From NCBI RefSeq assembly GCF_900109745.1, contig NZ_FOAV01000003.1, positions 434,001 to 498,000 on the forward strand: a stretch of DNA of 64,000 nucleotides. Reading direction: 5' to 3'. Each line of letters opens with the position of its first letter. Position 1 is the stretch's first letter. Below the pieces are notes generated by a model that was given only the letters and a program-made list of their open reading frames with translations, was not told the DNA's origin and did not search any database. This document shows, piece by piece, positions 53,983-62,913 of the stretch. A program made the position numbers and the translations under genes. The DNA is from Roseateles sp. YR242 (lineage in GTDB: Bacteria; Pseudomonadota; Gammaproteobacteria; Burkholderiales; Burkholderiaceae_C).

Positions 53983-54043
53983 GTTCAACAGACCGTTGAA
54001 GCTTAAACAACGGTTGCAAAGACAAGTCTGTTGAACGGACGTT
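53983..54043 (+). promoter_or_regulatory. operator complex TTCAAC-N5-GTTGAA with nested half-sites
   Basis: The core palindrome is at 53984-54000. CAACGGTTG (54008-54016) is a second, tighter palindrome. TCTGTTGAAC (54027-54036) is the exact reverse complement of GTTCAACAGA at 53983-53992, so the whole block is symmetric. It ends about 67 bp before the M61 start codon. The core recurs at 57323 and 60772. Confidence 0.65.
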
Positions 54044-54109
54044 GGTTGGGACAGTTGAAGACGCTCCTGGACACGTCGACCGGGAGCCCGTGCACTGAAG
54101 GACTGGGTC

Positions 54110-55855
54110 ATGGCGATCTTTGGAGAGCGTGGCGCTGCGGCGCATAGGGTGGACATGGCGCGCAGGGCGCTGGTGTCAGCGGTGCTGGCCACAGCCGCCA
54201 CCGGGGTGATGGCGGCGGAGCCGCCCGCGCTGGACGTGGTGCTCACCCCGCAGGTGCAGGAGGGGCGCATCGTGCGGCTGGACGTAGACATGCGCCTGTC
54301 CGCACCGGCCATCGATGCAGGCAAGACCATCGTGCGTGCACCGGTGGTGCTGGTCGGTACGCCGATGGCTGCCTACCCCGCCGAAGCCATCCGCGCCAAT
54401 GATGAAAAGGGCGAACTGACGCTGACCGCCTCCGAGGAACCGGCCACCCCCACGGGCACCTACCGCCGCTGGACGGCCGACCGCGCCACGGTGGGAGATG
54501 TGCGCCTTCGCTACGGCACGGCGCCCCGTGTGGTCAATGCCGAGACCCGCAACGGCCCGCTGTTTGACCTGCGCAGTGAGGCGGGCGGCATCATCGGCTC
54601 GGGCAACTATTTCTATGCGCTGCCGGAAAGCCGTGCGCCGCATCGGGTGTCTCTGCACTGGGATCTCTCCAAAGCGCCGGCCGGCTGGCGCGGTGTATGG
54701 AGCCTGGGCGAGGGGGACCAGACCGCTGTCATTCCCCCGGACACGCTGGCCTTCAGCTTCTATGCCGCCGGCCCGGTGCAGAGCAAGCCGCAAGCGCAGC
54801 TGAGCCCCACCAGTCCGTTCGCTTTCTACTGGCTCTCTCCGCCGCCGTTTGACCCGATCCAACTGGCGACGGACACGGAGAAGCTCTACAAGTTCATGTC
54901 GAAGTTCTTCGAGGATGCCGGCGGCTCCTACCGTGTCTTCGTGCGTGGCAACCCCTACAAGGCGGGCGGCGGAACGGCGCTGGCCAAGTCCTTCATGTTC
55001 AGCTACGGCGTGACCGGCGAGACCGCCAGCGGCGGTGATGAACAGATGTTGCTGGCCCATGAGATGGCTCACAACTGGCCGCGCCTGGATGGCGACGAAC
55101 ATGCACTCACCGCCTGGTACACCGAGGGCACGGCGGAGTACTACTCCACCCTGCTGGCGCTGCGCGCAGGGGCGATCTCGCTGGACAAGTTCCTGAAGCT
55201 CGCCAATGAGAAGGCGGACGACTACTACACCAACCCCTACCGCACGCTCTCCAATGCCGAAGCCGGCAAGAAGTTCTGGCAGGACGCGCGTGCCCAGCGG
55301 GTGCCTTACGGCCGGGGCTTCATGTATTTCGCGCGCCTGGATGCGCTGCTGAGGGCCAGTTCCAAGGGGAAGAAGCGCCTGGATGACCTGGTGCTGGCGG
55401 TGCAGCGGGCACAACGGCGTGGCGGCAAGGTCGGCCTGGAGGAATGGGACCGGATGGTCACGAAGGCCCTGGGGGCCGCCGGCCGCAAGGACTTCGATGC
55501 CATGGTCGCCGGTGAACGGATCGAGATGCCGCCCACCACCTTCGGTCCGTGCTTCAAGCCTGTGGCGTCCACGGCCGCGCCGTTCGAGCTCGGGTTCGAC
55601 GACATGCGCCTGGGCGCGGTGTCCAAGCTGGTGGAAGGCAGTGCCGCCGCGAAGGCCGGCCTGAAAGAGGGGGACCGCATCGTGGACCTCACGCCACTGC
55701 GCGAGGTGCGCGAGAACGCCACGGCGCACATGGCGTTGACGGTGGAGCGGGACGGACAGCTGTTGAAGGTGGACTACCTGCCACGCGGTACCGCTGTGCC
55801 GTCGGTCCAATGGGCCCGGGTGACGACGGTGCCGGACACCGCCTGCAAGCTCTGA
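54110..55855 (+). CDS. M61 family (glycyl aminopeptidase-type) peptidase with PDZ domain, exported
   Basis: A 581-residue zinc peptidase. A basic leader and signal sequence (RRALVSAVLATAATGVMAAE) suggest export. The zinc motif is LLAHEMAHNW (His317, Glu318, His321), with the downstream acidic ligand in WYTEGTAEYYS. The C-terminal 90 residues form a PDZ-like domain (LGAVSKLVEGSAAAKAGLKEGDRIVDL). M61 enzymes remove N-terminal Gly or Ala from peptides. The PLP gene follows 10 nt later, so the two form an operon behind the palindromic operator. Confidence 0.9.
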   Translation: MAIFGERGAAAHRVDMARRALVSAVLATAATGVMAAEPPALDVVLTPQVQEGRIVRLDVDMRLSAPAIDAGKTIVRAPVVLVGTPMAAYPAEAIRANDEKGELTLTASEEPATPTGTYRRWTADRATVGDVRLRYGTAPRVVNAETRNGPLFDLRSEAGGIIGSGNYFYALPESRAPHRVSLHWDLSKAPAGWRGVWSLGEGDQTAVIPPDTLAFSFYAAGPVQSKPQAQLSPTSPFAFYWLSPPPFDPIQLATDTEKLYKFMSKFFEDAGGSYRVFVRGNPYKAGGGTALAKSFMFSYGVTGETASGGDEQMLLAHEMAHNWPRLDGDEHALTAWYTEGTAEYYSTLLALRAGAISLDKFLKLANEKADDYYTNPYRTLSNAEAGKKFWQDARAQRVPYGRGFMYFARLDALLRASSKGKKRLDDLVLAVQRAQRRGGKVGLEEWDRMVTKALGAAGRKDFDAMVAGERIEMPPTTFGPCFKPVASTAAPFELGFDDMRLGAVSKLVEGSAAAKAGLKEGDRIVDLTPLREVRENATAHMALTVERDGQLLKVDYLPRGTAVPSVQWARVTTVPDTACKL

Positions 55856-55865
55856 GGAGAAACGC

Positions 55866-57194
55866 ATGAAACGGCGCGATGTGCTGCGATGGGCTGGAAG
55901 TGCGTCGGTGGCCGGTGGGGCCGCCGCTGCGGCTGGCGGGGCTTTTGCATCAAGCGCGGCCTCTGCCGCTGCCAGCGCCGCCGCCCCCGCACAAGGGCCG
56001 ATGCCGGCGCCACCCGCCACTGCAGCCGTCACGCTGCCCGACCGCGCATCGTTCCACTATCCCGCCGATGTCTGCTACCTGGACGCCGGCACCATGCACC
56101 CCATCAGCCGGGGCGCACAGGCGGCGCTGGACGCCTACGTGTCGTACCGGACCGTGGGCCAGGGACGCCCGCCGTCGATGGGTTTCGATGACGACGAGGT
56201 GCGAGGCAAGTTTGCCCGGCTGATCAACGCGCAGCCGTCGGAGATCGCCTATGTGCAGAGCACCACGGCCGGCGAAAACCTGATCCTCCAGGCACTGGGC
56301 CTGCCTGAACGGGGCGCCCATGTGGTCGTGGATACGCTGCATTTTTTCGGTTCGCTCCCCACCTATGGCGAGCTGGCGCGGCAAGGGGTGGACGTGACCT
56401 GGCTGCGGCCCAGGGACGGTCGCATCCCCATCGAGGACATCGAACGTGCAGTGCGCAAGGGCACGCGTCTGGTCGCGCTGTCTCAGGTGTCGACCATCAA
56501 TGGATTCGAGCACGACCTGCGTCGCGTCTGCGAAATAGCCCATGCCAAGGGGGCACTGGTGTACGCCGACATCGTGCATGCGGCAGGCTGCGTGCCGGTG
56601 GACGTGCGCGCCACCGGGGTCGATTTCGCCTCCTGCGCCAGCTACAAATGGCTGATGGGGGACTTCGGGCTCGGCTTCCTGTACGTCCGCAAGGACCGGC
56701 AGGCGCTGCTGCGCCCCCGCCAGCTGGGCTACTACGCGCTCTCCGCCTTTGCGATGCACAGCCTGCCGTTTGATCCGCCTGAGCCGCCCGCCCGTGGCAA
56801 GGCCGCCCCGCCGGTGGACTATGCCCGGCGCGACGACGCCCAGGGACTCTTTGGCATCGGCACCTACGCGCACACTGGCCTGGCCTTGCTGAACCATTCG
56901 CTGGACTACCTGCACCGCGTGGGTGTGGCGGCCATCCAGTCGCATGCCTTGACGCTCACCGCCCGCCTGAAGGAGGAGTTGCCGCGCAGGGGCTACGCCC
57001 TCTTCACGCCGCCCGAGTCGCGTTCGCCGCTGGTGACCTGTGTGCTGCAGGACGCCCGCAAGAAACTTTCCGCTCCGTTGAATGAAGCCAGGGTGCGCAT
57101 CACCTTGAGCGCCAATCGCTTCCGTGTGTCGGTGTCCGTGTTCAACACCCTGGACGACATCGACCAACTGCTCGCCGCGCTACCGCGCCTCTGA
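55866..57194 (+). CDS. Tat-exported class V aminotransferase-fold PLP enzyme (PvdN-like)
   Basis: A 442-residue PLP enzyme with a twin-arginine signal (MKRRDVLRWAGSASVAGG) and an Ala-rich linker, so it should act in the periplasm. The cofactor lysine is Lys261 in SCASYKWLMGDFG; YADIVHAAG supplies the Asp that contacts the cofactor. It resembles isopenicillin N epimerase-like proteins; the exported PvdN of pyoverdine maturation is the best-known parallel. The reaction here is unknown. GAGGAG precedes the ATG. A paralogue without the signal lies at 62914. Confidence 0.88.
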   Translation: MKRRDVLRWAGSASVAGGAAAAAGGAFASSAASAAASAAAPAQGPMPAPPATAAVTLPDRASFHYPADVCYLDAGTMHPISRGAQAALDAYVSYRTVGQGRPPSMGFDDDEVRGKFARLINAQPSEIAYVQSTTAGENLILQALGLPERGAHVVVDTLHFFGSLPTYGELARQGVDVTWLRPRDGRIPIEDIERAVRKGTRLVALSQVSTINGFEHDLRRVCEIAHAKGALVYADIVHAAGCVPVDVRATGVDFASCASYKWLMGDFGLGFLYVRKDRQALLRPRQLGYYALSAFAMHSLPFDPPEPPARGKAAPPVDYARRDDAQGLFGIGTYAHTGLALLNHSLDYLHRVGVAAIQSHALTLTARLKEELPRRGYALFTPPESRSPLVTCVLQDARKKLSAPLNEARVRITLSANRFRVSVSVFNTLDDIDQLLAALPRL

Positions 57195-57322
57195 GCGAGC
57201 CTTGCGAGCCCCGTGACGCGGCAAGCCGTGGCGCGGACGCAGCACACGACACCGGATTTTCCCGAGGTCGGCAGCGGGCAAGGGGGAACCCCAGTACACC
57301 GCCTGGCCTCACCCACCTAAAT

Positions 57323-57339
57323 TCAACAAACGGTTGAGT
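57323..57339 (+). promoter_or_regulatory. TTCAAC-N5-GTTGAG operator before the TonB receptor gene
   Basis: A palindrome with one mismatch to the sites at 53984 and 60772; it ends 94 bp before the receptor start codon. Confidence 0.65.
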
Positions 57340-57433
57340 ATTAAACAAAAAGTCATACGGCAAGCGAAGCGCTGATTTCGGCGCTGGATGTACCGACGGA
57401 GCACGTCTTCCCCAGATCCCGAAAGGCCTCCCC

Positions 57434-59755
57434 ATGAGCACCCGCTATCCCATCGCCACCCCTTCCGCTTCCTCTTCCACCTCGGCTTCCACCTCGGCTT
57501 CCAGCTTCAGGCTTTCGTGCGTTGCCGACGCGTCCCGTTGCCTGGTGCTCTGCGCCGTCCTGGGTGCTGCGATGAGCGGCCAGGCCTTGGCCGCCGACGA
57601 AAAGAAGGACGGCGAAGCGCAGCAGCTGGACACCGTGGTGGTCACCGCGCAGAAGCGTTCGGAAAGCATCAAGGACGTACCCATGTCCGTCGAGGTGGTG
57701 GACACCGAGAAGCTGGCCAGCCAGGGCATGGTCAAGCTGGCGGACTTCTACACCCAGGTGCCGGGCCTGACCCTTGTGCAAAGTGCCACCAGTGGCGCCA
57801 TCATGATGCGGGGCATCGGCACCACGGCCGGTATCGGCATCCGGCCGACCGCTGGCGTGGTGGTGGACGACGTGGCTTATGGCTCCGCCGCCAACACCAG
57901 TGTCATCCCCGACCTGGACCCCTCGGACCTGCGCCAAATCGAAGTTCTGCGCGGCCCGCAGGGCACGCTCTACGGTGCCAGCAGCATGGGGGGCCTGATC
58001 AAGTATGTGCTGAACGATGCGGACACGCGCCGCGCCACGCGCCGTGTGGAAATTGGCGCCTCCGACACCCGGCACGGCACCGACGGCTATGTGGCGCGCT
58101 TCTCGCTGAACCAGCCCATCACCGACGACATCGCCGTGCGCCTGAGCGGGTTCAAGCGCCGTGATGCCGGGTTCGTGCACAACGTCAACGACCCTGACGA
58201 GGACGGTGAGACGCGGGTCTCGGGCGCCCGTTTCGCCGCCCTGTGGCGTGTGAACGACCGCCTCAGCCTGCGCTTGTCCACCATCACCCAAAGCACCCGC
58301 ACCACCTCCAGCAATGTGGAGGACGTGAACTATTCGCTGCAGCCGGTGGACGAGGCCTACAGCCACTCGCGCGCCGTCGGCAATGACAACTTCCACGGCC
58401 GCAGCAGCGTCAGCACCTTGAAGCTCACGGCCGACCTGGGCTTCGCCACGCTGGACGCCATCACCGGCTACAACGACCATCTGCAGGGCGCCAACCAGGA
58501 TGTGTCCTACACCGCCATCGGCTCCGTGGCCCCCTTCATCGCGGCCGCGATGGGCATCGACCTGGAGAACCCGGGTGCGGCCATCGTCAACCGCTACAAC
58601 AGCAACACCACCACGCAGGAAGTGCGCCTCTCGTCGAAGGACGGCGCGCCTGTCGAGTGGCTGGTGGGCGGCTACTACAGCAAGGAGAACGTGCACAGCG
58701 TGCAGGACTTCTACCTGGCCGAGACGCTGGAGCACTATGTGGTGCCCAATCCGCCCCTGCTGACCTCCGAGGGCGGCAGCCACTACACGACCAAGGCGGT
58801 GTTCGGTGATGTGACCTACAAGTTCACCCCCAAGTTCGATGTGCAGCTCGGTCTGCGCCGGGCCCAGGGCAAGAACAGCTCCGCTGGCGAGGCCGGCGGC
58901 GCGCTGGCCGATGCGCAGACCTACAGCGAGGCCAACAAGGACAACAACACCACCTACCTCTTCTCGCCGCGCTACAAGTTCTCCAAGGACCTGATGGCTT
59001 ATTTCCGGGCGGCGTCGGGCTATCGGCCCGGCGGCAGCAACGGGGAGATTCCGGGCTCCACCATTCCGACCAGCTTCAAGTCCGACAAGCTCAACAGCTA
59101 CGAGCTGGGTGCCAAGGCAACACTGCGCGAGTACGGCCTCAGCCTGGATGCGGCGCTGTTTCGCATCGACTGGTCGGACCTGCAGCTCAGCCAGTACGAC
59201 CTGACCTACGGCTCCAGCTACACCATCAACGGGGGCAAGGCGCGCAGCGACGGCGTGGAACTCAGCGGCGTGTGGACGCCCAACATGGACTGGAAGCTGA
59301 CTGCCAGCTATGCCTACAACAATGCCAGGCTGGCGCAAGACATTCCGGGCTTCATCGAGGGCTCCAGCGCCTACGGCAAGAACGGGGACCGCCTGCCCTA
59401 TTCCGCCAAGAACACGCTGGCCTTGTCGGCCACGCGCACCTTCACTGTGGCGGGCAGCTATGACTGCTTCGCAGGCGTCAACTACAACTACGTCGGCTCC
59501 CGCCAGATGGAGTTCGAGCAGTCCAGCACCCTGCCTCGCATCTCGCTGCCGAGCTACTCGACGGTGGGCCTGAACCTGGGCGTGAGCACCGACCGCTGGA
59601 CGCTGACCCTGTACGGCCGCAACCTGACGGACGAGAAGGCCTATACCAATGCCTCGCGCCGGGCTGCCTCGCTCGCCAGCGGCACGTCGGCAACCATTGG
59701 CGCCACGCTGGTGCAGCCGGCCACCGTGGGGTTCACACTGGCCTGGAACATCTGA
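57434..59755 (+). CDS. TonB-dependent outer-membrane receptor
   Basis: A 773-residue receptor. The signal sequence is preceded by a Ser/Thr-rich stretch of about 25 residues; cleavage is likely after GQALA. DTVVVTAQKR is a TonB-box-like segment, and the plug runs from IKDVPMSVEVVDTEKL to IEVLRGPQGTLYGASSMGGLIKYV. The barrel ends with GFTLAWNI (hydrophobic last strand). The pattern is nearer to the broad class of nutrient receptors with the VTAQKR box than to classical catecholate siderophore receptors. The ligand is unknown; neighbours suggest a peptide-like or modified amino acid compound. Confidence 0.93.
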   Translation: MSTRYPIATPSASSSTSASTSASSFRLSCVADASRCLVLCAVLGAAMSGQALAADEKKDGEAQQLDTVVVTAQKRSESIKDVPMSVEVVDTEKLASQGMVKLADFYTQVPGLTLVQSATSGAIMMRGIGTTAGIGIRPTAGVVVDDVAYGSAANTSVIPDLDPSDLRQIEVLRGPQGTLYGASSMGGLIKYVLNDADTRRATRRVEIGASDTRHGTDGYVARFSLNQPITDDIAVRLSGFKRRDAGFVHNVNDPDEDGETRVSGARFAALWRVNDRLSLRLSTITQSTRTTSSNVEDVNYSLQPVDEAYSHSRAVGNDNFHGRSSVSTLKLTADLGFATLDAITGYNDHLQGANQDVSYTAIGSVAPFIAAAMGIDLENPGAAIVNRYNSNTTTQEVRLSSKDGAPVEWLVGGYYSKENVHSVQDFYLAETLEHYVVPNPPLLTSEGGSHYTTKAVFGDVTYKFTPKFDVQLGLRRAQGKNSSAGEAGGALADAQTYSEANKDNNTTYLFSPRYKFSKDLMAYFRAASGYRPGGSNGEIPGSTIPTSFKSDKLNSYELGAKATLREYGLSLDAALFRIDWSDLQLSQYDLTYGSSYTINGGKARSDGVELSGVWTPNMDWKLTASYAYNNARLAQDIPGFIEGSSAYGKNGDRLPYSAKNTLALSATRTFTVAGSYDCFAGVNYNYVGSRQMEFEQSSTLPRISLPSYSTVGLNLGVSTDRWTLTLYGRNLTDEKAYTNASRRAASLASGTSATIGATLVQPATVGFTLAWNI

Positions 59756-59858
59756 ACCCGTGGCCTGGACCGGGTGTGAGCGCGCGGGGGTGAATCGTTA
59801 CCTCACCACCGGTCCCGATGGGCGATTCTTGCGTCATAGTTGAGCCCCACTACAAATT

Positions 59859-59864
59859 GTTGAA
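59859..59864 (+). promoter_or_regulatory. GTTGAA half-site before the regulator gene
   Basis: Only one clear half of the palindrome is seen, 20 bp before the start codon; the partner half (59848-59853) matches 3 of 6 bases. Confidence 0.25.
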
Positions 59865-59883
59865 TAGCGGGCCAGGGAACAAC

Positions 59884-60684
59884 ATGAGCAAGCGTAGCGA
59901 GGTCGAAACCGTCAAACCCAAGCTGCCGCGGGTGCGCAAGGCCGCGTTGCCTGCAGCGGTTGCGGCCGAACGTGCGGCGCTGTTCACTGCCCTCCGGCCG
60001 GTGGTGCAGATGCTGGGGTCCATGGTGGGCCCCAACACCGAGGTGCTGCTGCACGACCTGACCCGGCCGGAGCATTCCATCCAGGCCATTGCCAACGGCC
60101 ACATCTCCAACCGCAGTGTGGGAGATTCCATCATCTCGGGTCCCCGGGACGATGTGGGCTTTCACGAGGCGCAGCGGCAGTTGTCCGTCAAGGGCAAGGG
60201 CGAGCACTCGGTGATCATGGACTACCCGACGGTGACCGACGGCGGCCTGCGTCTGCGCTCATCCACCGTGCTGTTCCGCGACTCGCTGGGCGAACCCTTC
60301 GCCGCGCTCTGCCTCAATGCCGACATGACCATGTTCGAGGCCACTCACGCCTGGCTGGAGGGCTTCCTGAAAATGCAGGCCCGTCCCTCCCGGGAGGCGA
60401 GCCCGCAGCCGGCCATGGACACGCTGATGCAGGACATCATCGACGATGCGGTGCGCCGGTTGGGCAAGCCCGTCTCGCTGATGAACAAGGATGAGAAGAC
60501 GCAGGCGGTGCAGGCGATGCTGCAGCGAGGCCTGTTCATCGTGAAGGGTGGTGTGGAACTGGCGGCGCAGGCTCTGGGGGTCTCGCGCTTCACCATCTAC
60601 AACTACATGGAAGCGCTGCGCCTGCGTGGTGATGCGGACGAAAGCCATCTGCCCAAGGGCATGACGCGCGGCACCAGGCGCTGA
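59884..60684 (+). CDS. YheO/DguR-type PAS-HTH transcriptional regulator
   Basis: A 266-residue regulator. The central part is a YheO-like PAS domain (LGSMVGPNTEVLLHDLTRPEHSIQAIANGHISNRSVGD and YPTVTDGGLRLRSSTVLF). The C-terminus is an HTH of the HTH_22 type (KPVSLMNKDEKTQAVQAMLQRGLFIVKGGVELAAQALGVSRFTIYNYM). Relatives such as DauR and DguR respond to amino acids and control D-amino-acid catabolism. It lies inside the regulon and is the likely reader of the TTCAAC-N5-GTTGAA sites. The ATG at 59884 fits the family start. Confidence 0.92.
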   Translation: MSKRSEVETVKPKLPRVRKAALPAAVAAERAALFTALRPVVQMLGSMVGPNTEVLLHDLTRPEHSIQAIANGHISNRSVGDSIISGPRDDVGFHEAQRQLSVKGKGEHSVIMDYPTVTDGGLRLRSSTVLFRDSLGEPFAALCLNADMTMFEATHAWLEGFLKMQARPSREASPQPAMDTLMQDIIDDAVRRLGKPVSLMNKDEKTQAVQAMLQRGLFIVKGGVELAAQALGVSRFTIYNYMEALRLRGDADESHLPKGMTRGTRR

Positions 60685-60771
60685 ATCTGCGCGGCGGCGC
60701 ATAGCGGACAACACGGCGGATTCCGAGGGTTTACCTGATGCACGGGGCTGGCCCTCGCTTCTATCCTTTGA

Positions 60772-60788
60772 TTCAACAATCTGTTGAA
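60772..60788 (+). promoter_or_regulatory. TTCAAC-N5-GTTGAA operator before the RidA operon
   Basis: A perfect palindrome ending 51 bp before the RidA start codon, identical in both half-sites to that at 53984. Confidence 0.7.
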
Positions 60789-60839
60789 CGCACGACGAGG
60801 TGTTGAGTCTGTCGGCGGCTCGCAGGGAACTTCCGAACC

Positions 60840-61325
60840 ATGGCATTGATTGAACAACGTCTCGAACAACTCGGATTGAGCCTGCCGGCCCAGATCCAGC
60901 CGCCTCCGGGCGTGCACCTGCCCTTTGCGTTTGTGCAGCAGCACGGGGCGCGGGTCTTGATCTCCGGCCATGGTCCGCTGAACCCGGATGGCACGCTGGC
61001 GCAGCCGCTGGGCAAAGTGGGGCGAGACCTCACCGTGGCGCAGGGTTATGAAGCGGCCCAGCGCACCGGCCTGGCCATCCTCGCCAGCCTTCAGCGCGCA
61101 TTGGGTGACCTGGACCGCATCAAGTCATGGACCCGCATCTTCGGCATGGTGAATTCCGCCCCCGGTTTTCATGAACATCCTGCGGTGATCAACGGGTTCT
61201 CGCAGCTGATCCTGGATCTGTATGGCCGGGACCAGGGTCAACACACCCGCAGTGCCGTGGGCATGGCGGAGCTGCCGTTCAACATCCCCGTGGAAATCGA
61301 GGGAGAGGTGCTGCTGTATGCCTGA
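60840..61325 (+). CDS. RidA (YjgF/YER057c) family protein
   Basis: A 161-residue RidA-fold protein of the longer type. GARVLISGHGPLNPDG and GLAILASLQRALGDLDRIKSWTRIFGMVNSAPGF are family segments; the catalytic arginine is Arg137 in HTRSAVGMAELPFN. RidA proteins hydrolyse reactive enamine/imine intermediates released by PLP enzymes. Here it is in one operon with a PLP enzyme, which fits that role, as dguB does in D-glutamate catabolism. The stop overlaps the next gene by 8 bases. Confidence 0.93.
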   Translation: MALIEQRLEQLGLSLPAQIQPPPGVHLPFAFVQQHGARVLISGHGPLNPDGTLAQPLGKVGRDLTVAQGYEAAQRTGLAILASLQRALGDLDRIKSWTRIFGMVNSAPGFHEHPAVINGFSQLILDLYGRDQGQHTRSAVGMAELPFNIPVEIEGEVLLYA

Positions 61326-62904
61326 GATCTCCCCACGCCTGCTGAAGATCTGGCTGCGCGCGCTGCCGGTGATGTTCGCGGGGATTGCGGCCGGCTCGAG
61401 TGGGGCGTTTGCACAAATATCAGGGGCCCCGATCGAGCGGGCCGCACGGACCGCTGGGGCCGAGGCTGCGGACGCTGCCTCCCCGGCAGATTCGAGCGTC
61501 TTCCGGGTGGAGCACGAGAGCCGCCATCAGGGCGTCTTTCACGGCCAGACGGTCGCGTACCGTGCCGTGGTCGAGCGCTTCTCACTGCAGCTGGATCGCG
61601 GCCCGGCCGGTGACGTGGTCGCCACCAGCTACATCGCGAGCCCGACCGGTTCCGGACGCCACGGGCGCCCGGAACCCAGCGATCGGCCAGTGATCTTCCT
61701 GTTCAACGGCGGGCCCATTTCGCCGTCGGTCTACCTGCACATGCTGGCCTTCGGTCCCAAGCGCCTGGCGGTAGCGGCCGATCTGACGGCCGACCCGAAA
61801 ACCTTCCCGGTGGTGGACAACACCGAGACCGTGCTGGACCAGGCGGACCTGGTGTTCTACGACCCGGTGGGCACCGGCTTCAGCCGGCCCGCCAGCGGCA
61901 ACCGGGTGGAGGCGTTCTTCTCGGTGGAGCGCGACGCGCGCGAGCTGACCCAGTTCGTGCTGGCCTGGTCCCGGGCCCATGGCCGCTTGAACGCCCCCAA
62001 GTTCCTGTTTGGCGAAAGCTACGGCACCATTCGCGCCGCCGTCGCGGCGCGCCAGCTGGCGGAGCTGCCCACCCCGGTGCGCCTGGACGGTGTCTTCCTG
62101 ATGGGTCAGGCGCTCAACATCATCGAAACGGTGGGGCGGCCCGCCAATGTGATGAGCTACGTGGTGTCCCTGCCCACGTTGGCGGCGCTGGGCTGGTATC
62201 ACGGCAAGGTGGCGCCCCAGGGGCGCAGTTTCGAAGCTTTCCTGGACGAGGTGCGCCAGTTCTCCACGCGTGAATATCTGCCTGCCTTGCTGCAGGGCAG
62301 CCTCATCGAGCCGGCCGACCTTCACCGGGTGGCCAGCCGGCTGGAGGCCCTGACCGGCTTGCCGGCGGCGCGTTTCGAGCAACTGGGCCTGCGGGTGTCC
62401 AAACCCCGCTACCGGCAGGAGTTGCTGGCCGATCGTGGCCTGGTGCTCGGTGCCAATGACGGCCGTTACGCTGCAGCGGCCAAGCCAGGCCAGGACCCTT
62501 CCGGTGTTTATCTGCCCCGGATCTCGGAAGCTTTCGACCAATACCGCCGCCGGACGCTGGGCGTGCCTGAACGGCTGGGCACCTATGTGGTGGACTCGCC
62601 AGTGGACAGCCTGGACGCCTGGAATTGGGGCAACACGCAGCCCTTCGGTGACTGGGCCTATATGGAAGACCTGCGGGTGGCGATGCAGAAGCTGCCCGGT
62701 CTGCGCCTGGTCATCGGCACCGGTTACCACGACACCCTCACCACCGTGGGTGCGGCCGAGCAGGCGCTGGCGCAGAGCGGGTGGCCCCGCGACCGTGTCA
62801 GCATGCGCTACTACCAGGGGGGGCATATGGCCTACACCATCGATGCCAGCCTGGCCGCATTGATGAACGATGTGCGCGCCCTGGTGGCCCCCCCATCCCG
62901 CTGA
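61318..62904 (+). CDS. S10-type serine carboxypeptidase homologue, exported
   Basis: A 528-residue protein with a signal peptide (RLLKIWLRALPVMFAGIAA, cleavage near AFAQ). The alpha/beta-hydrolase triad is visible: Ser234 in FGESYGT, Asp472 in GTGYHDTLT and His503 in YQGGHMAYT. FNGGPISPSVYLHM corresponds to the NGGPGSSS oxyanion segment but is altered. YDPVGTGFSRPA is also diagnostic for S10. It should cleave or transfer at peptide C-termini in the periplasm. GGGAGAGG lies 10-17 bases before the ATG, within the RidA gene. Confidence 0.9.
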   Translation: MPEISPRLLKIWLRALPVMFAGIAAGSSGAFAQISGAPIERAARTAGAEAADAASPADSSVFRVEHESRHQGVFHGQTVAYRAVVERFSLQLDRGPAGDVVATSYIASPTGSGRHGRPEPSDRPVIFLFNGGPISPSVYLHMLAFGPKRLAVAADLTADPKTFPVVDNTETVLDQADLVFYDPVGTGFSRPASGNRVEAFFSVERDARELTQFVLAWSRAHGRLNAPKFLFGESYGTIRAAVAARQLAELPTPVRLDGVFLMGQALNIIETVGRPANVMSYVVSLPTLAALGWYHGKVAPQGRSFEAFLDEVRQFSTREYLPALLQGSLIEPADLHRVASRLEALTGLPAARFEQLGLRVSKPRYRQELLADRGLVLGANDGRYAAAAKPGQDPSGVYLPRISEAFDQYRRRTLGVPERLGTYVVDSPVDSLDAWNWGNTQPFGDWAYMEDLRVAMQKLPGLRLVIGTGYHDTLTTVGAAEQALAQSGWPRDRVSMRYYQGGHMAYTIDASLAALMNDVRALVAPPSR

Positions 62905-62913
62905 GGCCGCATC

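Larger units (their letters stand above)
53684..54109. other. 426-bp intergenic region with 12-bp repeats and a palindromic operator
   Basis: It holds the tandem repeat at 53802-53852 and the operator complex at 53983-54043. No gene is supported. Confidence 0.7.

Noticed and set aside
54176-56032. 618-codon minus-strand frame
   Set aside because: Antisense to the M61 peptidase, with no recognisable domain.
57353-59338. 661-codon minus-strand frame
   Set aside because: Antisense to the TonB receptor; Gly/Val/His-rich composition typical of shadow frames.
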